64,000 bases of DNA from Nannochloris sp. 'desiccata' (Eukaryota; Chlorophyta; Trebouxiophyceae; Chlorellales; Chlorellaceae): the NCBI GenBank assembly GCA_019044685.2, contig JAGTXX020000014.1, forward strand, positions 806,001 through 870,000. The letters are read 5' to 3'. How positions within the stretch are numbered: position 1 is the stretch's first letter; each line of letters begins with the position of its first letter. The position numbers were made by a program, and so were the translations under genes. Shown here piece by piece: positions 29,977 through 40,199 of this stretch. Under the pieces are notes generated by a model, which did not search any database, was not told where the DNA came from, and saw nothing but the letters and a program-made list of their open reading frames with translations.

Positions 29977-30231
29977 ATGTGTTTCAAACAAGAATGTCAG
30001 ACTTGCCACAAGCCCAGTTGGGCTGGATGTGGAATGCATATCGACAGCGCATTGGCGGGTGTTCCAGTCGAACAACGGTGCAAATGCAAGGTGAGATGAT
30101 GTTTATAACATTTCTTTGCTGCCGAGAGAAGTCATAAATAAAATTCATTTTAAGGAAATGCTTCTTGCTCCTTATATTTGCAGGCTTCAACACAGGCAGA
30201 ATTCAACGGCAAGGGATCCTGTGGAAATTGA
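29977..30231 (+). CDS. Small CxxC zinc-binding-type protein, 53 aa, two exons
   Basis: Exon 1 (29977-30090, 38 codons) reads MCFKQECQTCHKPSWAGCG, then MHIDSALAGVPVEQRCKCK. It joins in phase 0 over a 93-nt intron (GTGAG donor, TTTGCAG acceptor) to exon 2 (30184-30231), whose 16 codons end at TGA. The pattern CxxC-x-KPSWxGCGxHI-x8-VPxxQRCxC is that of a short conserved eukaryotic protein family seen in fungi, algae and plants, with two pairs of cysteines and a histidine able to hold a metal ion. Its function is unknown to me. An overlapping frame starting at ATG 29994 is longer on paper but has none of these conserved residues. TGTAA occurs at 30377. Confidence 0.75.
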
Positions 30232-30433
30232 CCTGGATAAAGCCCTCACGTTTTTGAATAATCGAAAAGCTTTTTCCCCTGACCTAACAGAGACGGCAGA
30301 ACACTGTGTCCAACCTTGATCTCCTTTTTTGCCTTGATTCATGCTTGCATCTATCAAATGATTCTGCTTTTGACTGTGTAAATACTACTACTAGTACTGC
30401 TACTAGTACAATTATTTAAAAAAACAGAAAGAT

Positions 30434-32295
30434 CTATAAAGATGAAGATGCTATCAATCTCACTCGATCATTGCCGGTCAGGATACTCCTGCAAAGCACT
30501 TCACACACCTTCAATTCAAACCCAGCTGGCTGCAGTAAATCCATTAATCGATTCATAATATCAACTTCATTACCCGCTTCCATTTCTAGCTCTAGACACA
30601 AATTTCCTCCAGGCCGTAACACCCTCGCCAACTCAATTAACGCCTCTGGCAAAAGCACTTGCCCTTCTAAACCTTTTCCAGCATTTACTCCACTCTCCCC
30701 CAGCAATACAGCTGCATCTAAAACACCTACTTTCGTTAAAGCGTCATCTAAACCTCCTTTCTGGTGAAGAGTTTCTACTTTTGCGGTATATAACCCTCTT
30801 TTTGTAGCAGCTGTGGGCTCAGGATCAGCCCCAACTACAAGCAACCCAGCACTGAATAACAATTTTGTCAAGGCGCCATTTCCGCATTGTAAATGCAGCA
30901 CCTTTGACCCTGGATGCTGATCAGGTGGGGTACCAAATCTACTCCCATCTATACGTGGAAACGAACAGGAAGCTGCTTCCACAGCTCCACTAGCAAACAG
31001 CCAGTCTAAGAATTCAAGACCAGGAGGCGGGGCGCCTGGAGCGGCGGCGTCCAAGTCCATTGAGCTCAGCGAGGAGGTGGAAGCTGTCAGAGAAGTAGCT
31101 GACATTATACTCGCATCACTATCAGAGCCAGAAGAGCTGCTGGTTGTATCATTATCACTAGCAGTACAACTCTCGTTAAGCTTATTTATTTCTCCTATCC
31201 TGTCCACGTCATCGTCTATACTTACAGTACCAGTTGAATATGCCCCCCAGCCTAACGCCGTATCTCTTCTGATTAACCTGTCTAATAACTCATGTAAACT
31301 TTCCACTGAAAAAGTAGGCACAGCCCCCGGTGGCGGTAGTGGAGCTTCACCACCGACCAGTTCATTGCCGCCTCCAGCGATAAGAGACGTAGCTGTCCCT
31401 GCAGCGTTGCCACACTCTACATCTTCGGTGGAATCGCCTACCATAAGTAGTTTATGTGGAGGGATCTCCCATGCATCAGAGAAATAGAGCAAACATCGCT
31501 TATCCGGTTTTACATGGGGGTGCTCCCTCGTTAACAAAATATCAAAGACGCCTCTCCACTCTTCCCCGATAGCAGCGAAAAAAGCATCCACGCTTTGTGG
31601 GGTATTTCTCGTTACTAGTCCAATTTTCGCAGGGCTTTTTTGGAGATAGGCGAGTAATTCGAGTAGGCCAGGCATTGCTTCAGATCGTGCTGCAGCTACT
31701 GCTTCAATCTCTAGGATCGCGTCCATTGATTTTTTTATTCTGTCTCCATCTGTCCAGGTCTCCATGACGGTGAAGAGGTCGCCGACTGGGACATCGATGG
31801 TATTCCGCATGAGCTGATAATCGATGCAACTGACAGAGAGCGTGCCGTCCTGTAGGGCGGTAAAGATAGAAAGAAAGAAAGATTTATTTGAGGGAAGCCG
31901 AGGCAGTGATGATTTTTTGAAAAAAGTATTGATATACCGAGGGCATCTAAATAGATCTTGAAATGAAGATTATTGAACTATAGTGTTACCATGTCAAAGA
32001 TGACGCCGTCGTATACTAGGGGCATGACAGTGTCTTGAGCAGGGGTGGCAGGTTCAGCAGACACCGCTGAGCACTTGAAAATACTATTTTTGCTGAAAGA
32101 ATGAAACTTTTGGAGAGAGTTTGCACCGAAAGAGCAGCGGGTCAAAGAGCTAAGCCTTGATTGCGTAGTATAGTGAACGCATTGGCGACGATACTCAGAC
32201 ATTCGCGTAGATGATTTCATTTTGAATTGGTGCTTCAATGCGCCGCAATGAGCAACACTGTGCATCAGCACAGCAGGAGTATGAAGAGACGTCAT
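30434..32295 (-). CDS. HAD-like hydrolase fused to a SAM-dependent methyltransferase domain
   Basis: Exon 1 (32295-31990) and exon 2 (31849-30434) join in phase 0 over a 140-nt intron; about 573 aa. The splice restores YDGVIFDM-DGTLSVS, HAD motif I (DxD). Motif II is LVTRNTPQ, and the motif III/IV region KPDKRCLLY...LLMVGDSTEDVECGNAAG completes a phosphoglycolate-phosphatase-like HAD. After an Asp/Ser-rich linker (about residues 300-355) a class I methyltransferase fold follows: LDWLFASGA, VLHLQCGNGALTKLLFSAGLLVVGADP (SAM site), LDAAVLLGESG and LIELARVLRPGGNLCLELE. The leader is Ser/Arg/Lys-rich, possibly plastid or mitochondrial. The substrates of both halves are unknown; the fusion suggests linked steps. 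Confidence 0.85.
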
Positions 32296-32726
32296 TTTTG
32301 GATTAGTGAATAATCAAATTGCTGGGCCCGTTTCAAAGATGAGCTTATTTTTCAAGGATATATCTTCTTTTTCTTCCCATCCAAGTCGCTCTCTCCCTGC
32401 GCAGACATGACGCTTCTCAAACTTTGAATTAAAAATGGGGGGAAATCAAATTGCATAAGGGTTCAATCGTAAAAGCATTTATATGCAACAGTGCAACTAT
32501 TTGAAATAAAATGCGAAGAAAAATAAGAGGGAAAACAGCAACTTTTAAAAAAACAATCCATCGCCAACGAGAAAGCAAAAAGAAAAAGTAAATTTCATTT
32601 CATTTCAGAGAGAGAGCAATGTTCTTTCTTTCATTCCATGAAAATTCAAGTAAACACAAAGATCTACACGCGCTCTTTTCTCTCTCTTGGACGTAAACAC
32701 TTCTTTATTTTTTCAAAAACTTGAGT
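32296..32726. other. Intergenic region upstream of HAD-methyltransferase gene
   Basis: 431 bp between tandem minus-strand genes, with polypurine and A-rich tracts at 32500-32600. No gene is seen. Confidence 0.4.
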
Positions 32727-33590
32727 TTACTCGGTTTTACACTGAGCAGCAATTTTTTGTTTCCTAGCAGCGGTCGCCTCGAGACGACGGTTCCAAGCCT
32801 GAGAAGCCTGGCTAAGCATGCCACCGCGACGTTCAGTACGCACCATCTGTCCATCAGGGCCGATCTCGGCGCCAAGGGCATTGGCAGAGTTGGTAAAGAG
32901 CTGCAAGTAAAAACATGTTTAAAACCAGAAAAGTAAATCTTGCATCTACTAAGAACAAGCCTCCCATAGCAGTCCTAGTATATACTTCACTTAAACATAG
33001 CCAATACAGACGTTATAGCAACTAGATTAACAAGAAAATAAAACTTACATCAAGGGTGATGAATGCCAAAATAGGTGACAGATCTATGGTGCCACCAAGA
33101 GGAGGGATGATGCCACGGAAAAGATTCAAGTAAGGATCACACACGGTGGATAAAGGTTGAGCAATGAATTGAGGAGGGTTAGGGAACCTATATTCAAGTA
33201 CGAAGAGGACAGAAGCTATTAGACATATTGAATATAATATAGTGCTGTAGCAGCGGCGGCGGGGGTGATTCGATTCTTCTTACCAAGTTAAGATCAAGCG
33301 TCCGATGAGCGCGGCATTGTAAAGGGACAAAAATGAGCCGATTCCAGATGTGATCACTTGTTCAGCAACGCTATCTCCGGGGATTACGGCAGCAAAGGGC
33401 CTGGCACGAGTAAAGTGAACAGCCATGGGGCCAGTGGATCGCAAAGCAAGTTCAAAACCACCATCTTCCCTGCAGAATAAACCAGTCATAAGATCAATTA
33501 TGATACTTGCGAGACATTGATTAAAAAGTTTGCTTACCTCTCGCGTTCCTCAAAAACTGCTCCACCAATCTGATGAATGCCTCCTTTCAT
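32727..33590 (-). CDS. YLMG: YggT/YlmG family plastid membrane protein, four exons
   Basis: Exons 33590-33538, 33469-33284, 33187-33049 and 32900-32727, all with GT-AG introns and consistent phases, give about 183 aa. The YggT core is spread over exons 2-3: SFLSLYNAALIGRLILTWFPNPPQ, then DPYLNLFRGIIPPLGG and DLSPILAFITLD. In bacteria YggT is a small inner-membrane protein. In plastids YlmG proteins sit in thylakoids or envelope and affect nucleoid distribution and cytochrome b6 maturation. The C-terminus is basic and alanine-rich. The proposed start (MKGGIHQIGG) gives no clear transit peptide, so a further 5' exon upstream of 33590 may be missing; an in-frame stop lies just before the ATG. 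Confidence 0.85.
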
Positions 33591-34340
33591 TCTCTATTTT
33601 TTCTGGGCAAACTGGAGAGAAATACCGTGTCTGCTGAGGTGAATGGTATATATAAATTGAATTTGTGGATATAATCTTCTATAGACCACAACTTCGATAT
33701 TCCATCTAATACCACACTCAAGTGGTGGTGAAGCAAAGCCTTCAATTCAAGAGAAGTTCTCTTCCAAAATTTCTTGGAGAATCTAGGTGTTCTATAACCC
33801 CCGAAAGGCTGCCCCACTGCTGCATGAGCTCGCCTTTCATTACAAAATGGCCTACATTCAGTCCTGCTACAGTATTCTTTTCACCATGGGAAAAAAATCA
33901 GGGGTGCCGAAAACCGACCCCCGCCAATTGCAATTTTTCTACTATTCTTGAAGGCAAAATAAGTTACAAAATGGAAGGAACACGGGTATATACATGCTTT
34001 AGGGAAAATGTAAAATTAATTGCCAAAGAGGGACATGATAGGTAAATTTTAATCTTTTTATTCAGTTCTTATTATAATGACGGGGAAACAGGAAGGAAGA
34101 TGATAATGAGCGAGAGGAAAGGACAGATAACTATGAATTCGCGTCTGAAAAAAATAGCATATCGTTTTGTAGTTCAACTTTAAGTTCTAGAAGGAAAAAA
34201 AGGACAAGAACTTGGAAATCTTGCAATGAAACAAAAATAAATAAAACTGGCGTTGGCTAACTAATTAATTAGCCAAACAGCAAAAACTGGGTATCATCGT
34301 GCATTGTATTTAAAAACAGGAAAAAGGGCAGAGGCACAAC
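33591..34340. other. Intergenic region between YlmG and bZIP genes
   Basis: 750 bp: the YlmG promoter (and perhaps a missing 5' exon) and the bZIP 3' flank. The open frame at 33722-34045 has no recognisable features. Nothing else is seen. Confidence 0.4.
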
Positions 34341-35966
34341 TTAACCCGCACACCCAGCTGCGACAACATTGAGAAAAGCCAGCACATTCCAGCTAAAAGG
34401 GTGACTTTTTGCAAAATACTTCACAGCTTGCAATGGCGTAAGAATATTCAACAGGACTTGAGACAGAGCTGATCCAATTTGCTCTCTATCTTGATCTACA
34501 CAATGTTTAAGCTTCTCTACACAGTGAAACAACTCAGAGTTAGCTTGTGCGAGGAGGCTGTAGCCTGCATTTGCGGCGGCATGAAGCAGAATTTCCTCGG
34601 CCCATCGATGTGTCCCTGTGTCTGGATTGGTCCCTAGAGATTGAAAACCAGCTGTTTTCAGCTCTATACGTGCGGTATATGACGTTTGTAAAGTCATGAT
34701 TATTGATTTTCGCAAAGATACGATTTGTACTGCTTGCTCTGGAGTTGGAGCAACTACTAAAACCACTTCCTGCCATCGGATGCTTTCATCAGCAGCACAA
34801 GGGTGCGTAGTTGGAGCTCCGTCGTGTAAAACAAGCTGGGAGTCAGGTCCTGAGACGTGGATCACTTGCTTTGAGAGCTCAATACCCATTTTGATCAGGT
34901 CAATCACTTGAGGGAGCAGTTCTGATGGGACGGAGGTGGCAAGGGGAATTGATGAGGTCACAGGGAAGTGGGCAGGAAGAAATAAGTTGTTCGCCGTTAG
35001 AAAAGCCCATAATTCTTTCTTGAACGCACCAAGCATTTGATGAATTGTCTCAGGAGAGAATGTAGGCATACCACCAGGGTTAGCAGCAGCGGTATCTGGC
35101 GGGGAAGGCACAGCAGTTAACACTGGAGGTGGGAGCGGCGGCGGCCGCGGCGGTGTTGGCTGCGGCAGCAAAGAAGGCGCTTTAAGTGATGCTGCATGAG
35201 AAGGAAGGACTCCGCGAGCAAGGAGAGCTTGCACAAGCGCTTGAACAGATTCTGACCCACTAGCTGCTGCACTGGCTTGACCAGCGCCTGGTCCCACTGG
35301 CCCCTGAAGTCGTCTTAATGCCATTATTTCGGTTTCTAAAGCTCTTCTCTCACGTTCTGATGCCTGTAACTCGGCAACCAAGCCATTGACTGTACCTCGA
35401 AGCTCATCAAAATGTGCTTTACGCTTTGCTCGGTACCGTTGTTGCGCCTGCATAAGTTATTTAAAAAAAAACGTCGGGTGGTAAAAACAAAATAAAAATA
35501 AAAAAGAGACTAAACTGAACTGAACATATTGCTCAGTATAACTATCCCAGTGAATAACAAATACATGCATAATATTCATTGCAATCATACTTACATGTTT
35601 ATTTTGCTCCTGCTGGCGTGGTGTTCTTCTGGTTTTACCTTTTGGGTCGATGCCGGTGCCATCGTCAGGGTATTCAAATTCTGCATTTGGAGGAGCACTT
35701 TCTTCGCCTGTACTGCGTGCATCGTTGCTAAATCCACTATGGTAGCTTCTAAATGCCTCCAAATGGGCTGCATCTTCTTCTAGACTCCCTGGAGCAGGCT
35801 GACTACTGCCTTTCCTCAGATGCTCTAAATAATCTGACGGATCGCGTCCTCCCTCTGGATGTGTCCAGTGAGGTGATATTCTTGCATGCGGTTGAGATCT
35901 GTGTCCAGCTGGGTCTATATCGCGGTGCGATTGTCTGCCACGAGCCGCGGCCTCTTCGTCTGGCAT
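34341..35966 (-). CDS. bZIP transcription factor with long helical C-terminal region
   Basis: Exon 1 (35966-35595) and exon 2 (35447-34341) join in phase 0 over a 147-nt intron; 492 aa. The intron splits the DNA-binding basic region. The spliced KTRRTPRQQEQNKH-AQQRYRAKRK carries the bZIP signature N-x7-R, followed by a leucine-zipper-like heptad stretch (FDELRGTVNGLVAELQ...). The N-terminus is acidic and Pro/Ser-rich. After a Pro-rich linker (about residues 205-240) the C-terminal 240 residues are helical, ending LSQVLLNILTPLQAVKYFAKSHPF. The LTPLQA-x-F ending recalls plant TGA/DOG1-type C-termini, but the match is weak. Nuclear; targets unknown. Confidence 0.82.
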
Positions 35967-36387
35967 TGATCAATACCTATGTCCAGGCAGAAGCAATTGC
36001 AGGCTATGGTACAGTTAAGGCTTAAAGCATGTTTTTAGAATTATGAATTTAATAGAAGGACTTCTTGTGTGATCTTTTCGGTAGGAATTAGGTCGTTTGT
36101 AGGTGTTTTTGAAGCACAATCGCACACAATCTGTGGATAGTGAATGAGTTGCTCTTCTGCTTTAATAATAGCCCGTGCTTTGACACCAGGCTAGTAAATT
36201 CCCTAACAAAATGCATAAAAGAGTATAGAATTAGCCCACGCCGAAATTGTTGTGGATATAACCCCCCAAAATTGTTCACACCGCCGAGGTACAACTTGTT
36301 GTATCGCTGATATTCTGTCTTGTTTTACATAAAAGTAATTCAAGCCTTATACACGTAGCTCTGCGACTGTTTAAAAGCAGCGGAGTT
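35967..36387. other. Intergenic region between bZIP and LTD genes
   Basis: 421 bp: the bZIP promoter side and the LTD 3' flank. TTACA at 36325-36329 (TGTAA on the minus strand) lies about 60 nt past the LTD stop. An open frame at 35753-36025 overlaps bZIP exon 1 and is a shadow. Confidence 0.45.
36325..36329 (-). promoter_or_regulatory. TGTAA poly(A) signal candidate, LTD gene
   Basis: Plus-strand TTACA, about 60 nt past the LTD stop. Confidence 0.5.
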
Positions 36388-37300
36388 TTAAGATGCCTTG
36401 GCAAGTGCAGCTTGCAGCATTTCCTTTACTTCCTCTTTATCGCAAAGATCCAAAGGCGTTTTTCCGTCTTTATCTTTGACAGCAGGGTTGGCACCAGCTC
36501 CCAATAATTCCTCAACTTTAGGGGTATCGCCCTCTTTAGCAGACATTAATAGTAAAAGGTCACAAGGGTGGGCTCCAGCTGCAATGAATTATTAAAAGGA
36601 GACTAAGTTCGGAAAAAATTTCTTGATAATTTCAATAAAAAAACTGTGATGGAGCAAAAATAGGATCAGGATTTCATATAAGCCTAATGGGATGGAACTT
36701 ACATGCAAGCATTTCTTCTAAGCGGTCATATGTACCCTGCATAGTATAAAATCATTTATCGCATTTAGCACTAACTATTGAAATAATAAAAGCCTCTTGC
36801 AAATCTCCAAGACGAGAAGCGGAGGTGCCGTCAGTGACGCTGTACCCTATCTTGCTCCATTAATTACTGACAATATACGTTCTAACAAAATAAATTTCAA
36901 CATGTTTACCTCTTCTGCAAGCATTCCCATGTAGTTGAAGTACTCTGTCACCTCCTCATCGGTATAATCAGCTCTGGTCATTGCCGGTGCTGCGGTGGGT
37001 AATAGTAATAAAAGAGAATCGAAATTAGATATGTTGAGGGTGAGGTCTAGAGGAATAATAAGATCGTCGCTCTTGATTCGATCGAGATACTTTATTTTAC
37101 GTGGTAAGGGGCTCTGGGAGGCACTTACTATCGTTATTGTTGTTGCCAAAATTGAAGAATGCTTTGCATTTGGTTCCGTTAGTGATTGCAGACGTCAAGC
37201 GAGTTCCAGCGAAAGATCTGCGCACACCAACACGTCTGTTGCATCTAATGGACTGAATTGCTAAGCTGCGGTTGGCTGTGAAAGCAAATGTGCGCTGCAT
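36388..37300 (-). CDS. LTD: LTD/GDC1: LHCP translocation defect, ankyrin-repeat plastid import factor, four exons
   Basis: Exons 37300-37129, 36989-36910, 36736-36703 (only 34 nt) and 36578-36388 have phases that all agree and give 158 aa. The leader MQRTFAFTANRSLAIQS... is plastid-type. The mature part begins KAFFNFGNN. TDEEVTEYFNYMGMLAEEGTYDRL is the conserved LTD block, and a short ankyrin unit, LLGAGANPAVKDKDGKTPLDL, follows. In Arabidopsis LTD/GDC1 sits in stroma and envelope. It takes light-harvesting chlorophyll proteins from the import machinery to the cpSRP pathway, and its loss cripples grana and light harvesting. Four introns' edges were placed by consensus and frame; the 34-nt exon is needed to restore EEGTYDRLEEMLAS. 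It is head-to-head with the 37414 open frame at 113 bp. Confidence 0.92.
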
Positions 37301-37413
37301 TGTAACTTGCTTGTTTTGGCAAATGTTAAAAAAGGATCCTCTAGAACGATGGCGTAGAATTTGCTGGGATCTGCAAAAGATGTGAATATTATAGATGTAA
37401 ATGAGGTAATTAC

Positions 37414-37749
37414 ATGGCGATTGGCGCTTGGAAACCTGTAGATAAAAGCACATTTATCAGGATTGCCTTTGTTGCCGTGCTGCTAGTAGGCCTGCTGGGC
37501 TCAGGAATTTTTGTTGAGCACATTGCACTGAGAGTGCGCCTTAACATGGTTTTCAGATGTTTATTTGATACCTACCATGCAAGAGGAGCAGCAGCTTGCA
37601 TGCGTCTTGCAACTCGAGTATTGACCGCCGACGGTTTTCATCGCCGAGGTCTACTTGCGACCAAGGGTCTATTCGCACATTTTCTGAAGCAAATTTTCAC
37701 CACAGTGCTCTCCTTATGTTTTGCATCGTCTTACAACAAAACATCTTAG
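37414..37749 (+). CDS. Doubtful small membrane protein, possibly first part of a spliced gene
   Basis: 111 aa from an ATG only 113 bp from the LTD start. It has one clear hydrophobic helix (FIRIAFVAVLLVGLLGSGIFV, about residues 14-34) and a basic, Arg/Leu-rich remainder. A second open frame (to 37874, ending LSPAFSGKDSPLHLP) overlaps its 3' half in another phase, so a spliced gene using both frames is possible, but I could not place an intron. No family is recognised. Confidence 0.3.
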   Translation: MAIGAWKPVDKSTFIRIAFVAVLLVGLLGSGIFVEHIALRVRLNMVFRCLFDTYHARGAAACMRLATRVLTADGFHRRGLLATKGLFAHFLKQIFTTVLSLCFASSYNKTS

Positions 37750-37874
37750 TGGGCTTTCTTAAAGCTGCCACAAATACGTCAAGTAGTGGTGCACCGCCGG
37801 GGCTGTCACCAGCTTTTTCAGGAAAGGATTCTCCTCTCCACCTGCCTTCTGCTTACCAGAGATGTATCAGGTAA

Positions 37875-38165
37875 TAGATAAATGACGATTTCAACTCAAA
37901 AAAACGAGCCGCCTCAAAAGCCAGGTATTGGCCACAAGGCGGTGGGCTGCATGAGGTTCACTTTCTAATTGGAACTTATCTGCTGGAGACGTGCAGGCCT
38001 CGTCTCGATATCTGCGATGTAGAGAAAATTTACAAATTAACAGATCTCCTAAATGCAACTAACATTTTAATTATATTATAAAGGTAAAGTTGGGAGCGCG
38101 CATTGGCCCTCTCGCATTCTTTACCTTGTCTGAACTACATTTGCGTTTATTGCAAGTAATTAGAG
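37875..38165. other. Promoter side of coproporphyrinogen oxidase gene
   Basis: 291 bp upstream of the coproporphyrinogen oxidase start. No gene or clear box is seen. Confidence 0.35.
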
Positions 38166-39598
38166 ATGGCTGCCTGCGTCGCCCAGACCAAGGCGCCTTT
38201 GGCGTCTCAGCCTCGTTTGAGCAATGTGCGAGCGCTCGCTGCTAAGAAGGTTATTGTAAGTTGCACATTGTTAAAATTCCTGCCCTTAACAACCTTGAAT
38301 TGAACAAGATACGTGTTTCTGCACATATTTCTTAATCAAGTCTACTCCATTTCACGTGTTTTAAACCCCATCATCGCCTTCTTCTACAGGTCCGTAATGG
38401 CTTTGCTAGCTCCAAACGCGCTCCTGCTAAGACTCTTGCCATGGCTGTAAGTTTTAAATAATCCCCAATTACAATCAACATCTGCGACACGGCCTCACAA
38501 ATTATTCTTTCTACATCTCTTCTCTACTACAAACTTTCTTCTTCGCACCCTACGCCAATCTAACCTCTATCTCTCCCCTACTATTCACCTTTTCTCCTCC
38601 ATCAGATGCTCGCTAAAGAGGACTACATCACCGTCGTGCCAGACAGCCTCTGCCGCCCAGGCATCGACCTTCCCGACTCCACCAAGGTCCGCTTTGAACA
38701 AATGATCCGTAAAGCGCAAGACTCTATCTGCTCTGCAATTGAAGAAATCGACGGTACCAAATTCCGCCAAGACGCATGGACTCGTGCCACTGGCGGTGGC
38801 GGTATCACTCGTGTTCTTCAAGGAGGCAATGTGTGGGAAAAAGCGGGTGTCGCCGTCTCGGTTGTCTACGGGAGCATGCCTGCTGAGGCGTACCGTACCG
38901 CTGTTGGCCGTGGCATCCCTAATTTAAAAGACGCTGACCGTGTACCCTTCTTCGCTTGCGGTATCTCCTCTGTAATGCACCCATGGAACCCTCATTGCCC
39001 CACCATGCATTTCAATTACCGATACTTTGAAACCGAGGACTGGAACGGCATCCCTGGTCAGTGGTGGTTTGGCGGCGGTACGGATATAACTCCTGCCTAT
39101 TTGAATGAAGAGGATATGAAACACTTCCACGGTGTGTATAAACAAGTCTGTGACAAGCACGACCCTGCTTTCTACCCAAAGATGAAGAAGGCGTGTGATG
39201 AATACTTCATGATTCCTCATCGGGGAGAGACTCGTGGCCTTGGTGGCATCTTTTACGATGATTTAAATGACCGTGAGCCTGAAAAGATCTTTGCCTTTGC
39301 TGAAGAAGCTGTCAACAATGTCGTCAACGCGTATGGTCCTATTGTTACAAAGCACAAGGACGATAGCTTTACACCCGAACAGAAGCAGTGGCAACAAGTC
39401 CGCCGTGGTAGATATGTGGAATTTAACCTGGTGTACGACAGAGGTACGATTTTTGGATTAAAGACTGGTGGTCGTATTGAATCTATTCTTATGTCTATGC
39501 CTCTCACTGCTAGTTGGATGTATGATATGGTGCCTGAGGCAGGATCGCCTGAAGCTGAATTATTGGATGCTTGCAAGACACCCAGAGAATGGGTTTAG
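38166..39598 (+). CDS. CPX1: Coproporphyrinogen III oxidase, oxygen-dependent, plastid
   Basis: Exons 38166-38255, 38390-38446 and 38606-39598 (all phase 0) give 379 aa. The two short first exons encode a plastid transit peptide ([14 protein letters not shown]...[18 protein letters not shown]). The enzyme part is highly conserved: [92 protein letters not shown] and [11 protein letters not shown]. It oxidatively decarboxylates coproporphyrinogen III to protoporphyrinogen IX in heme and chlorophyll synthesis. In Chlamydomonas the gene responds to copper, oxygen and nickel through GTAC elements; GTAC promoter sites were not examined exhaustively here. Confidence 0.97.
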
Positions 39599-40199
39599 TC
39601 CTTTTAGGTCCTCATTTGAAAAAAGGTAGCTTCATTTCTGTGTTCTTAAGGTTTTTATGATTGAGAGTAAGGATTGTGAATATGGTTTTATGTAGTAAAA
39701 TAGCTGTTTTAACTTTTCCTTCTTTAAATTTTAAAAATAATATATCGATATGTCGTAAATTTTAGATAAGAACAGCATCCTTGCTTGCTGCCGTTACAAA
39801 AAGAAAAATCATTATCAATTACTTAGTAATGTCTATGGAATAATAACGAAAATTTGACTCTACAGTATACCTTTTCAAATTTCAACTAACATTCTATGCC
39901 ACAGATACAAGAGCACAGCGTTCCAGCACAATTGATACTCACCCAAAGTAATAAAAACGATGCCATTCCACAGAAACAGCGTAATTGCCGGCAGGAGAGC
40001 ACGAAAAAAAGCGGTTCCAAGAGAAAACCCATTAATTGCGTTGCGCCAAACTCGCCTCGAATGATTTTATTTCAATAAACTTTACAAAGAGGGATCGCCC
40101 CACACGCCGGAATAAATTTTGAAAACAACGTCTCAGCTGATGGCCGCCCCGTTATCGTTCCTAATATACACATGAAAAAGAAGAAAGAAGATATCTATA
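39599..40199. other. Convergent intergenic region, coproporphyrinogen oxidase and ABCA
   Basis: 601 bp. TTACA at 40082-40086 (TGTAA on the minus strand) is a poly(A) candidate for the minus-strand ABCA gene. The open frame at 39896-40078 is not convincing. Confidence 0.45.

Noticed and set aside
30116..30319. Frame containing EIDLDKALTFLNNRKAF over exon 2 of the small CxxC gene
   Set aside because: It has no upstream ATG exon with conserved residues, while the alternative frame restores a conserved Cys/His pattern.
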